Of a stretch of DNA of 12,123 bases, positions 1 through 6,925 are shown one piece after another (the first letter of the stretch is position 1; every line of letters starts with the position of its first letter). The position numbers and the translations under genes are program-made. The stretch spans positions 1-12,123 of the forward strand of contig JBBSAX010000156.1 of NCBI GenBank assembly GCA_038251885.1, written 5' to 3'. Below the pieces are notes generated by a model. The model searched no databases. It saw only the letters and a program-made list of their open reading frames with translations, and was not told the origin of the DNA. The DNA comes from JAHCHG01 sp038251885 (GTDB taxonomy: Bacteria > Acidobacteriota > Blastocatellia > Pyrinomonadales > Pyrinomonadaceae).

Positions 1-222
1 CGCCGTCTCATATTCAACGTGCGATGTCGCAATCGTGATCCCGCGTGCCTTCTCTTCCGGTGCATTATCAATCGAAGCAAAGTCCCGAAAAACCATCTTC
101 GCATTGTGCTTGCTCATCACTTTCGTGATCGCCGCCGTCAACGTCGTCTTCCCGTGATCCACGTGTCCGATCGTCCCGATGTTCACATGCGGCTTGCTTC
201 TATCAAATTTCTCTTTACTCAT
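1..222 (-). CDS. tuf: Elongation factor Tu, N-terminal 74 residues (cut by window edge)
   Basis: EF-Tu is the GTPase that carries aminoacyl-tRNA to the ribosomal A site. Only the first 74 codons are present. The start ATG is at 222, preceded by a good Shine-Dalgarno (GAGGAAA). The visible protein has the typical short N-terminal stretch (KPHVNIGTIGH), the P-loop GHVDHGKT at residues 19-26, and the switch I region ending RGITI (60-64) followed by TSHVEYET. It starts 35 bp after the fusA stop, as the fourth gene of the str operon. Its codons look more G/C-rich (many GGG, ACG, ATC) than those of fusA just upstream, which could reflect strong expression or gene conversion with another tuf copy. 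The identification is secure; the rest of the gene lies outside the window. Confidence 0.97.
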   Translation of the reverse strand, partial: MSKEKFDRSKPHVNIGTIGHVDHGKTTLTAAITKVMSKHNAKMVFRDFASIDNAPEEKARGITIATSHVEYETA

Positions 223-257
223 AACTTTCCTCTTTAATCTTTTTAACTAAATAATTT

Positions 258-2354
258 CTAGCTTGTTGCGCCTTTAACTTTGGCAATAATTTCTTCTGCC
301 ACATTTCGCGGTGCTTCGTCATAACGCTCAAAGTGCATTGTCGAAGTGGCGCGTCCCTGCGTCGAAGAACGTAAATCAGTAACATATCCGAACATTTCCG
401 AAAGCGGAACAAAAGCTGTAATAACCGAAACATTCCCCGGACGCGGTTCCATTTTTTCGATCTGTCCGCGACGGCGGTTTAAGTCGCCGTTGACTGCGCC
501 CATATATTCTTCCGGCGTAACAACTTCGACCTTCATAATCGGTTCAAGTAAAACGGGTTTCGCTTTTTTGACAGCATCTTGAAACGCTAATGAACCTGCA
601 ATATGGAATGAACGCTCGTCTGAGTCAACTTCGTGATACGAACCGAAAAGCAAAGTTGCTTTAATATCAACGAGTTCATATCCAGCCAGATAACCGCGAG
701 CCAAAGCGTCTTTGATTCCTTCGGAAACGGGTTTGATAAACTGTTTCGGAATCGAGCCGCCGGTGATTTTATCTTCAAAGACGAATCCTTCGCCCGGTGC
801 GGGTTCGATTTGGAGTTCGACGTGACCGAACTGACCGCGACCACCGGATTGTTTCTTGAAGATTTCTTTTCCGGGAGCAGACTGCGTGATCGTTTCGCGG
901 TAAGCAACCTGCGGTTTTCCGACATTTGCTTCGACGCTGAATTCGCGCTTCATTCGGTCAACAATAATTTCAAGATGAAGTTCGCCCATTCCGGCGATGA
1001 TCGTTTGACCTGTTTCGTGGTCCGTATTAACCTGGAAACTCGGATCTTCCTGAGCCAGACGATTGAGCGCAATGCCCATTTTGTCTTGATCGGCGCGTGT
1101 TTTCGGTTCAACCGCGACACGCACAACCGGATCAGGAAATTCCATTGATTCGAGAATAATCGGCTTATTCAAGTCACAAATCGTTTCGCCGGTTGTAACA
1201 CTTTTCATACCGCCGATGGCAACGATTTCGCCTGCACCTGCACTTTCAACATCTTCACGCTTATTTGCGTGCATCAACATTAAACGCCCGACGCGTTCTT
1301 TATTATCTCTAACCGAGTTTAAAACGTATGAACCCGATGAAACTGTCCCGCTATAAATTCTGACAAAAGCGAGTTGTCCTAAATGCTTATCAGCCATCAG
1401 TTTGAAAACTAAACCTGAAAACGGAGCATCTGTGTCAGCTTCGCGCAATGCCGTTTCTTCAGTTCTCGGTATAAAACCTTGAATAGCAGGAACATCTAAA
1501 GGACTTGGAAGATAGTCAATTACAGCATCAAGCAACGGTTGAACACCTTTGTTTTTGAAAGCCGTTCCGGTAACAACCGGAACAATTTTCATTGCCAGTG
1601 TTCCTTTGCGAAGTCCTGCACGAAGTTCATCTTCACTGATCTCTTCGCCTTCCAAGTATTTTTCCATCAAGTCATCATCAATACTCGAAACTGCTTCAAC
1701 TAATTTTTCGCGTTCTTCTTTAGCTTTATCAACCAAATCTGCCGGAATATCAACAATGTCGTATTTCGCGCCCATCGTTTCATCATTCCAAATGAGAGCT
1801 TTCATTTGAAGCAAATCAACAACCCCTTTGAATTGGTCTTCTGCACCGATTGGAATCTGCAAAGCAACGGCATTTGCGCCGAGTCTGTCTAAAATTGATT
1901 GAAATGAGCGTTCAAAAGATGCGCCCGCACGATCTAATTTATTAATAAAGCAAATTCTCGGAACTTTATACTTATCAGCTTGTCTCCAAACTGTTTCGGA
2001 TTGCGGTTCAACACCGGCAACTCCGTCAAATACTGCAACTGCGCCATCGAGAACACGCAACGAACGCTCTACTTCCATCGTAAAGTCAACGTGTCCCGGC
2101 GTATCAATAATATTGATACGATACTCTTTATTATCACGCATCCAGTAACAGGTAGTTGCAGCGGATGTAATCGTAATTCCGCGCTCTTGTTCCTGTTCCA
2201 TCCAGTCCATCGTGGCAGTTCCTTCGTGAACTTCACCGATTTTGTGCGAAACACCCGTATAGAAGAGTACGCGCTCGGTCGTCGTGGTTTTACCCGCGTC
2301 AATGTGAGCCATAATCCCGATGTTTCTAAATTTGTCTAAACTAATCTTTGCCAT
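258..2354 (-). CDS. fusA: Elongation factor G
   Basis: EF-G is the GTPase that drives ribosomal translocation and, with ribosome recycling factor, splits post-termination ribosomes. The 698-residue length is normal. Domain I carries G1 AHIDAGKTT (residues 16-24), switch I RGITITSAATT (about 58-68), G3 DTPGH (84-88) and G4 NKLD (138-141). Domains II to V follow, including GMGELHLEI and the domain IV region with SGGRGQFGHV. The ATG start is preceded by AAGGACAC at suitable spacing. It lies 34 bp after the rpsG stop and 35 bp before tuf, so it should be co-transcribed from the str promoter. No truncation or unusual substitution was noticed. Several long open frames on the other strand are shadows of this gene. 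Confidence 0.98.
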   Translation of the reverse strand: MAKISLDKFRNIGIMAHIDAGKTTTTERVLFYTGVSHKIGEVHEGTATMDWMEQEQERGITITSAATTCYWMRDNKEYRINIIDTPGHVDFTMEVERSLRVLDGAVAVFDGVAGVEPQSETVWRQADKYKVPRICFINKLDRAGASFERSFQSILDRLGANAVALQIPIGAEDQFKGVVDLLQMKALIWNDETMGAKYDIVDIPADLVDKAKEEREKLVEAVSSIDDDLMEKYLEGEEISEDELRAGLRKGTLAMKIVPVVTGTAFKNKGVQPLLDAVIDYLPSPLDVPAIQGFIPRTEETALREADTDAPFSGLVFKLMADKHLGQLAFVRIYSGTVSSGSYVLNSVRDNKERVGRLMLMHANKREDVESAGAGEIVAIGGMKSVTTGETICDLNKPIILESMEFPDPVVRVAVEPKTRADQDKMGIALNRLAQEDPSFQVNTDHETGQTIIAGMGELHLEIIVDRMKREFSVEANVGKPQVAYRETITQSAPGKEIFKKQSGGRGQFGHVELQIEPAPGEGFVFEDKITGGSIPKQFIKPVSEGIKDALARGYLAGYELVDIKATLLFGSYHEVDSDERSFHIAGSLAFQDAVKKAKPVLLEPIMKVEVVTPEEYMGAVNGDLNRRRGQIEKMEPRPGNVSVITAFVPLSEMFGYVTDLRSSTQGRATSTMHFERYDEAPRNVAEEIIAKVKGATS

Positions 2355-2388
2355 AACACTTGTGTCCTTAAATCAAAGGACTAATTAA

Positions 2389-2859
2389 TTAGAATCTGTA
2401 ATGTGCAAACGCTTTGTTTGCATCTGCCATACGGTGAACTTCGTCTTTTTTCTTCACCGAACCGCTGCGATTGTTCATCGCGTCAAGTAATTCGCCAACC
2501 AATCTATCGGTCATCGTTTTTTCACCTCGTTTTCTGGCATTCGTGACAATCCAACGAATTGCTAAAGTATTGCGGCGATCACGGGTGACCTCAAGCGGAA
2601 CTTGGTATGTTGCACCACCGATGCGGCGTGATTTGACTTCTAAAGTCGGAGCAACATTCTCCATCGCTTGTTTGAAAATCTTCAAAGGTTCTTCACTTGT
2701 TTTGTCTGCAATTTTTTCCATTGCACCGTAAAAAACTTTCTCAGCAATTGTTTTCTTACCGGTCAACATCAGCCCGTTAATGAATTTTGTAACCATTATG
2801 CTGTTGTAAATCGGATCCGGTAAAACTTCTCTTCTTTCAGCAACTCTTCTTCTTGACAT
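2389..2859 (-). CDS. rpsG: 30S ribosomal protein S7
   Basis: S7 nucleates assembly of the 30S head by binding the 3' major domain of 16S rRNA; in E. coli it also represses str operon translation by binding the rpsL-rpsG spacer. The 156-residue length is standard. The N-terminus MSRRRVAERREVLPDP, the KFINGLMLTGKKTIAE stretch and the C-terminal MADANKAFAHYRF ending are family hallmarks. The start ATG has only a weak A-rich ribosome binding site (AAAGAAAT), which would fit translation coupled to rpsL. The 53-bp spacer from rpsL contains a GGATTT/AAATCC inverted repeat and a tandem AATCCGC pair. Whether this spacer is an S7 target here is inference. Confidence 0.98.
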   Translation of the reverse strand: MSRRRVAERREVLPDPIYNSIMVTKFINGLMLTGKKTIAEKVFYGAMEKIADKTSEEPLKIFKQAMENVAPTLEVKSRRIGGATYQVPLEVTRDRRNTLAIRWIVTNARKRGEKTMTDRLVGELLDAMNNRSGSVKKKDEVHRMADANKAFAHYRF

Positions 2860-2912
2860 ATTTCTTTAGTTTGCGGATTGCGGATTTTATAAAACCCCAA
2901 ATCCTAAATTAC

Positions 2913-3287
2913 TTAACTTTTCGGTCGTTTCGCGCCGTATTTCGAACGCCCTTGATTTCTGTTGGCAACACCCGAAGCATCGAGTGTTCCGCGAATAACG
3001 TGGTAACGAACTCCCGGCAAATCTTTTACACGACCGCCGCGAATCAATACAATCGAGTGTTCCTGCAAATTATGTCCGATTCCCGGAATATATGTAGTAA
3101 CTTCGATCTGATTCGTCAGACGAACGCGGGCGACTTTACGGAGAGCCGAGTTCGGTTTTTTCGGCGTTTGTGTATAAACGCGTGTGCAAACTCCGCGTTT
3201 CTGCGGACTTCCCTGCAAAGCCGGACTTGCGGTTTTGTCAACTAATTTCTTGCGACCTTTGCGAACTAATTGGTTAATCGTTGGCAC
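2913..3287 (-). CDS. rpsL: 30S ribosomal protein S12
   Basis: S12 sits at the 30S decoding centre and helps control accuracy. The 124-residue length matches E. coli S12. Key segments are PQKRGVCTRV, TPKKPNSALRKVARVRL (about 41-57), GHNLQEHSIVLIRGGRVKDLPGVRYH (71-96) and a C-terminal KYGAKRP. The positions where streptomycin-resistance changes usually arise (K43 and K88, counting Met as 1) are the wild-type lysines, and D89, the usual beta-methylthiolation site, is present. The start codon is GTG, preceded by a good AAGGAAAG. It is the first gene of the operon, with an unusually long leader of about 420 nt from the predicted transcription start. Confidence 0.98.
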   Translation of the reverse strand: MPTINQLVRKGRKKLVDKTASPALQGSPQKRGVCTRVYTQTPKKPNSALRKVARVRLTNQIEVTTYIPGIGHNLQEHSIVLIRGGRVKDLPGVRYHVIRGTLDASGVANRNQGRSKYGAKRPKS

Positions 3288-3707
3288 TTTTATCTTTCCT
3301 TATTAAATAATAACTTTGTAAAAAGTTTCCCTTAACTAAAAACGACAGTAACCTCAAACCTGCCTCTTACCGTTTCAAACGGCAGTTAGCGCAAGCGATT
3401 ACTTCTAAATCAAATTAATTAAATTAATTAAAATTCGTCGGGAACTTTCTTTTATATAGCGTAGGTTTCTCTATTTCCCTATTCAACTTTTCTGTGGCGT
3501 GGCTTTATGTTTAAATAAAGGTAAGCAAACTATTCGTTGTTATCCGTGTTTGCCCTAAACGCTGGAACGATTTAATTAAAAACCGCGACGTTTAGTTTTA
3601 CGCCACAATAATTGTCGGCACGTTTGATTTTATCCATCAAACGCCCTACGCTTTTCAAAAACAAACAATAGAATCTAAAGTTTGTTTCAGACGTTAAAAG
3701 TCCGAAA
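3288..3707 (-). promoter_or_regulatory. Long, structured 5' leader of the str operon
   Basis: This stretch holds no convincing gene. Read as minus-strand RNA from the predicted start it contains: a 9-bp hairpin at the very 5' end (3684-3708, one G-U pair); an overlapping alternative 8-bp repeat (3659-3666 with 3680-3687); an 8-bp hairpin with a 7-nt loop (3621-3643, extendable by a G-U pair); the multi-helix domain at 3493-3607 listed separately; alternative GC-rich hairpins at 3360-3385; and a hairpin AACTTT/AAAGTT at 3312-3327 beside the rpsL ribosome binding site. Both G-U pairs named above would be A-C mismatches in plus-strand RNA, which favours the minus strand. Regulation by this leader is inference; the repeats themselves are visible. 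Confidence 0.5.
3493..3607 (-). ncRNA. Candidate four-way-junction RNA domain in the str leader
   Basis: An 8-bp inverted repeat, TGTGGCGT at 3493-3500 and ACGCCACA at 3600-3607, encloses three successive hairpins: CTTTAT/ATAAAG (3503-3520), GCAAAC/GTTTGC (3525-3553) and CTAAACG/CGTTTAG (3555-3595). The helices are nested without conflict and leave only short single-stranded joints, as in a four-way junction. That arrangement is typical of cis-regulatory or independent structured RNAs. I do not recognise it as a named family. It lacks the tRNA-like ends of tmRNA. The strand is assumed from the upstream promoter. The domain could still be a chance product of AT-rich sequence, although the GC-containing closing helix makes that less likely. 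Confidence 0.4.
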
Positions 3708-3713
3708 CTTCAG

Positions 3714-3742
3714 ACTATACGAATTTGACCAAACTTTGTCAA
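3714..3742 (-). promoter_or_regulatory. Sigma70-type promoter of the str operon
   Basis: On the minus strand, a perfect -35 TTGACA (3742-3737) is followed after exactly 17 bp by TATAGT (3719-3714), five of six matches to the -10 consensus. Transcription would start near 3707 and read through rpsL, rpsG, fusA and tuf. It is the best promoter in the window, as expected for a ribosomal-protein operon. The -35 overlaps a short dyad (TTGAC with an 8-bp spacer and GTCAA, 3725-3742) that could be an operator or chance. No better candidate was seen closer to rpsL. Confidence 0.75.
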
Positions 3743-3763
3743 GCGAGGTTGTGGTTTTCGTCC

Positions 3764-3816
3764 AAAAAATTGAAACCCGCTACATTATAGCTTACTGCTA
3801 ATTAAGTAGCGGGTTT
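3764..3816 (-). terminator. Intrinsic terminator after the AT-rich exported-protein pair
   Basis: A perfect 11-bp inverted repeat, AAACCCGCTAC (3773-3783) and GTAGCGGGTTT (3806-3816), has a 22-nt loop. On the minus strand it is followed by CAA and six Ts (3769-3764). It lies 35 bp past the stop of the gene at 3851-4858 and just upstream of the str promoter, so it should stop read-through into the str operon. No comparable T tract exists on the plus strand. Confidence 0.8.
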
Positions 3817-3850
3817 AGGTTTGCATTTATCAGAATTAATTCCAAAACAT

Positions 3851-4858
3851 TTATTTTATTTTTTCAACAAATGTTCTTGTATCAGAATTCCAAAACCTCT
3901 CGACCTTTTCAAGATCGGGAGAAATTATATTATCAGGTAGGTTTTTATTAATTTGCAATCTGTTTATGGTAAAGACTGCTGACATATTAATTCTCCCTAT
4001 TTCATCGTAAGCAGCAATCTCAATTGAATAAGGTATTTCTAAATTAATACCATCAACTAATCGAGAATCATTTAAAATTATTAAAACTAAATTGCTCCCG
4101 TCTTTCTTAACTTTTGTGATAGATTTAGGTTGCATTGTGTCTGTTGAGGTTCCAATAAACTTTACAACATAGTCAAACGGAATATCCTGTAATGTGCCAC
4201 CCTGCATTTTTATATCATTATGAATAAATCCATCATTTGATTTAGCACTTAATTCTAAAATAGAATTTGCTCTCTCTTCCCAATTTAGTGGATTCTTGAC
4301 ATCTTGAAGACGTAGTTTACAATTTGGACAATTATCATCATCTCTACCAAAAAATTCTATAGGTAGAAAAAATGGATTTGGGAAAGCAGATGGTATTTTA
4401 AAATCTTCTTTTTCCTGAAATGAAAGAATTTTTGATTCATTTTCAAACATATAGAATTTGTTTCCATCATAGATAATATCCAAATTCCGCATCAAACCTT
4501 CCTTTTCAATGCTTTCTGAAATAGAATTGACATATTTATATTTATTATCTTTTGCAAGATATTTAATTTGTCCGCTTCCAGCTACTGTTGAATCTTTTTT
4601 ATAAATATTTATCTTAACATCAACATCCATCTCAACCGAATTTACTTTTGAATACTCAGTTCGTAACCTTTCAAATGCCTTTAGGTATATTTCTTGATTA
4701 CTATTAGCTGACTGCTTGCTATAGTCTGTTAAAGTGCTAATTGGTTTTTCAGCATCTGTTGTTTTCTCAACTAAAAACAACATTCCAACAAAAATCAGAA
4801 TAACTATTAAAGTAACTCCTAACAAAACAAATCTAAATACTGTAAATATAGATTTCAT
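3851..4858 (-). CDS. Membrane-anchored protein of unknown function, LolA-like features
   Basis: A 335-residue protein with one N-terminal hydrophobic segment (about residues 8-30, FRFVLLGVTLIVILIFVGML), then a hydrophilic domain. It should be anchored in the inner membrane with its bulk outside the cytoplasm. The body has alternating beta-type stretches, an IIYDGNKFYMFEN segment (about 128-140) and a late INKNLPDNIISPD motif. These recall LolA/LolB-like half-barrels that bind lipid or lipoprotein, but this is a resemblance by eye only. A single CPNC pair (C177, C180) holds the only cysteines and could bind metal or form a disulfide. The start is well supported by GGAGG six bases before ATG. 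It follows the cysteine-rich gene after 28 bp, so the two form an operon. Base composition is much more AT-rich than flanking genes. Confidence 0.8.
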   Translation of the reverse strand: MKSIFTVFRFVLLGVTLIVILIFVGMLFLVEKTTDAEKPISTLTDYSKQSANSNQEIYLKAFERLRTEYSKVNSVEMDVDVKINIYKKDSTVAGSGQIKYLAKDNKYKYVNSISESIEKEGLMRNLDIIYDGNKFYMFENESKILSFQEKEDFKIPSAFPNPFFLPIEFFGRDDDNCPNCKLRLQDVKNPLNWEERANSILELSAKSNDGFIHNDIKMQGGTLQDIPFDYVVKFIGTSTDTMQPKSITKVKKDGSNLVLIILNDSRLVDGINLEIPYSIEIAAYDEIGRINMSAVFTINRLQINKNLPDNIISPDLEKVERFWNSDTRTFVEKIK

Positions 4859-4886
4859 ATAGCACCTCCAAACATTAATAATCTAG

Positions 4887-5258
4887 TTAGCCTTTTGGTT
4901 TTATTTTTTCAATAAGAACATCTTTTTTGTCACACGATGACACGCCACCACGAACACTATAACAAACTCCTGCCCCTAAAGCAGGACCACAAACACATGA
5001 AAAAAGATAATAACAGCGTCTTGCGCCACAATTACTGCTTGCAGGTTGAAATCCGTAACCATTGCTAGTTGGACTTACAGCCGGCAAAGTAGTTGGTAAG
5101 GGAAGACATATATGTCCTATATTTGGGTCAATACAAGGAGTTTGATTGCCACATCTTCCTCTTTGTGCATCTACAATATTTTCGTTCTTAAGTGAAAATA
5201 TTGAAAGTAACGCAAGTATAAGAAAAAATATGCTTAATTTTAAAGATTTATTTCTCAT
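4887..5258 (-). CDS. Small secreted cysteine-rich protein, unknown function
   Basis: A 123-residue protein with a clear signal peptide: basic MRNKSLK, a hydrophobic core (about 8-23), then VDA before QRG, a plausible signal peptidase I site near residue 31/32. The mature part of about 92 residues has nine cysteines (RGRC, TPC, HIC, SNC, RRC, FSC, VC, GVC, SSC), many Gly, Pro and Ser, and a basic tail. This suggests a disulfide-bonded extracytoplasmic protein. I recognise no family. It lies 28 bp upstream of the membrane-anchored LolA-like gene and shares its low G+C. The ribosome binding site is weak. A TTGACT at 5325-5330 on the minus strand could be a -35 box, but no good -10 follows. Confidence 0.75.
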   Translation of the reverse strand: MRNKSLKLSIFFLILALLSIFSLKNENIVDAQRGRCGNQTPCIDPNIGHICLPLPTTLPAVSPTSNGYGFQPASSNCGARRCYYLFSCVCGPALGAGVCYSVRGGVSSCDKKDVLIEKIKPKG

Positions 5259-5373
5259 AATTTTTGGCTCACACTTTATTTAAGAGTTGAATTTACAAAT
5301 TAAGTATCCTCTTTAAATATCCAAAGTCAACAATTATTTCTTGGCGAAAACTGTATTTTTTTGGCGGATTATA

Positions 5374-5736
5374 TCATTTCTGTCCATTTTGCTTTTCGGC
5401 TTCGAGTTTTTCCCAATACTTTTTGCGATATTCGGTTGGAGTGACTTCGTATTTTTTCTTGAAGTCGCGGGTGAAATGGCTGTCGTTCGGCATTCCGACT
5501 TGCTTGCCGATTTGATTTATTTGTTCCCAATTGTCTTTTTCGAGCAGTTCACGCGCTTTTTCCAGACGCTTTTCGCGCAAGTAGGCAATCGGCGGCATTC
5601 CGGTTTGGGATTTAAAAATCTTTTGCAATTGTGGCGGTGACAAATTGACTTCCTTCGCCATTCCTTCAATTGTCCATTGACGTTGGAGATTTTTGAGAAA
5701 TTTATCCTTGAGAAAAATAATTCTGCCGTCATTCAT
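5374..5736 (-). CDS. Stand-alone AraC-type helix-turn-helix transcriptional regulator
   Basis: About 120 residues that are almost entirely an AraC/XylS DNA-binding domain with two helix-turn-helix units. The first is around WTIEGMAKEVNLSPPQLQKIFKSQTG; the second is around NQIGKQVGMPNDSHFTRDFKKKYEVTPTEYRKK, which contains the family's usual FxRxFKKxxGxTPxxYR pattern. There is no ligand-binding or sensor domain, so any signal must act otherwise, or expression level itself may be the signal. I chose ATG at 5736, which has AAGGA nine bases upstream. The frame also opens at a TTG at 5757, but that has no ribosome binding site. The gene is divergent from the 2Fe-2S protein gene (148-bp spacer), a common layout for regulator and target. 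The target assignment is inference. Confidence 0.88.
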   Translation of the reverse strand: MNDGRIIFLKDKFLKNLQRQWTIEGMAKEVNLSPPQLQKIFKSQTGMPPIAYLREKRLEKARELLEKDNWEQINQIGKQVGMPNDSHFTRDFKKKYEVTPTEYRKKYWEKLEAEKQNGQK

Positions 5737-5784
5737 TGTGGGAGTTCCTTCTGACAAAACAGTAAATATAATTGTGTTACAAAC

Positions 5785-5813
5785 ATTTTTGCTAAAAACG
5801 ACGAGATTGTCAA
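5785..5813 (-). promoter_or_regulatory. Possible promoter of the AraC-type regulator
   Basis: On the minus strand TTGACA (5813-5808), a 17-bp spacer and AAAAAT (5790-5785, four of six matches) would give transcripts starting near 5778, about 42 nt before the chosen ATG. The same spacer holds a loose dyad, CAAAC/GTTTG at 5828-5849, upstream of the divergent plus-strand gene, which could be an operator. Support is the -35 match and position only. Confidence 0.35.
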
Positions 5814-5884
5814 TTTGTTTTTTCGGGCAAACTTTGATTAAATCGTTTGTTTATTTTGATAAAGTTTTTTATAAGAGGTTTGAT

Positions 5885-6925
5885 ATGACAAAATTGGAAG
5901 ATTATTTAAATAAATACGACGAAGCGACTTGGACTTCGGCTTTGGAAAGATTGCTTTTCGAGATTCACGAAGTTGATCGCATTGCGACGCAAGTTTGGTT
6001 TCGCTTTTATCCGCTTGCTTTGCACGAGTTTTTGGAAAATGCCGAAGACAAAGCAAAAGCCGTGCAAAAGTTTGTGATGCAAGGCAATTACGAATTAAAA
6101 GATCAGATTGATTCGTCGCACGAATTTCTTTACGGACATCGTTTTTGGAAGGAAATTAAATCGGCAATCGAAAATCACGCGACAAATTTCAATAATGAAA
6201 ATACTGATTTAGCCGATGAAATTCGCGCAATCGCTAAATCTGCCGCCGATTCGTTAAAAAAAGACATTACATTATTAATCGGAATTTCGGCGGTTGGTTT
6301 GATGACTTTGCGACAAGTCGGTTTGGAAAAATTCAAAAATGCGAAAGGCGAAGTTTCTAAGCCGAACGGTGTTTTGAACAATTCGCCTGAAAAAATCGTC
6401 GAAATTCGCGCCAAAGACGATTCGCAAGGTGTTTTGGGATTTTTGAAAACTATTAATCAAAAATATTCCGTTATTTATGACGAAACGAAATCCGGAGCGA
6501 AATTTAAATTGAATAACGAAGAAGAAATCGCTTCGGCTTCGGCACGACATCAGACGCAAAACTGGCGCGAACAGGACGAACGCTGCGGCGAAGGCGTGAT
6601 TCCGGTCGAATGTCGTTCGGCGGCGTGCGGAACTTGTTGGGTTGGAATATTGGGCGGACAGGAAAAACTTTCCGAAGTTTCGCGCCTTGAACGCAAACAA
6701 ATGAAGATTTTCGGCTACAGACAAGACGACGAAGCCAAACCGTTTATGCGTCTTTCGTGTCAGGCACGAGCTTACGGAAACGTGCATCTCGTAATTCCGC
6801 CGTGGAACGGAGTTTTCGGCAAAAAGATTTATGATAACGTCGCGGATGTCGAACTCGAACCGGCGACGACTTCCGCCGTCAAACTGCGCGAAACTATTGC
6901 TTCGGCAACATCCGATGGAGAGTAG
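5885..6925 (+). CDS. 2Fe-2S ferredoxin-domain protein with an unassigned N-terminal region
   Basis: A 346-residue protein. The C-terminal part (about 230-330) is a plant-type [2Fe-2S] ferredoxin fold: C243-x4-C248-x2-C251 in VECRSAACGTC, and C292 in RLSCQA. These four should bind the cluster and pass single electrons. The gap to the last cysteine (40 residues) is longer than the roughly 30 of classic ferredoxins. C234 just before the motif is extra. The first 160 or so residues are charged and helical (EDYLNKYDEATW..., FLYGHRFWKEI), followed by a hydrophobic stretch near 127-143 (DITLLIGISAVGLMTL) that may be buried or in the membrane; I do not recognise this region. ATG at 5885 has AGAGG six bases upstream; an earlier in-frame start would run into the divergent regulator gene. 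Its end overlaps the transporter start by 11 bp. Confidence 0.88.
   Translation: MTKLEDYLNKYDEATWTSALERLLFEIHEVDRIATQVWFRFYPLALHEFLENAEDKAKAVQKFVMQGNYELKDQIDSSHEFLYGHRFWKEIKSAIENHATNFNNENTDLADEIRAIAKSAADSLKKDITLLIGISAVGLMTLRQVGLEKFKNAKGEVSKPNGVLNNSPEKIVEIRAKDDSQGVLGFLKTINQKYSVIYDETKSGAKFKLNNEEEIASASARHQTQNWREQDERCGEGVIPVECRSAACGTCWVGILGGQEKLSEVSRLERKQMKIFGYRQDDEAKPFMRLSCQARAYGNVHLVIPPWNGVFGKKIYDNVADVELEPATTSAVKLRETIASATSDGE

Noticed and set aside
633..1148. 171-codon open frame on the plus strand opposite fusA
   Set aside because: Fully inside fusA, low-complexity composition, no family resemblance and no ribosome binding site; a shadow of a highly biased gene.
3411..3434. TTAATTAAATTAATTA stretch as a possible origin-like or iteron repeat
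   Set aside because: It is short, self-complementary AT-rich sequence with no DnaA boxes or further iterations nearby.
3288..3707. tmRNA gene in the str leader (a GCAAACAC stretch resembles a tag start, ANTDNNE then stop)
   Set aside because: No tRNA-like 5' and 3' ends, no encoded CCA and no T-arm sequence; the GCAAAC segment is simply one arm of a hairpin.
5737..5757. TTG start of the AraC-type gene at 5757
   Set aside because: No Shine-Dalgarno, whereas ATG at 5736 is preceded by AAGGA at nine bases.
5693..5884. Longer start for the 2Fe-2S protein at 5693
   Set aside because: It would overlap the divergent regulator gene and its promoter region; ATG at 5885 has a good ribosome binding site and begins the plausible protein.
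6831..6914. Longer start for the EamA transporter at 6831
   Set aside because: The added 28 residues are basic and overlap the ferredoxin gene; family members begin just before the first membrane segment, fitting ATG at 6915.
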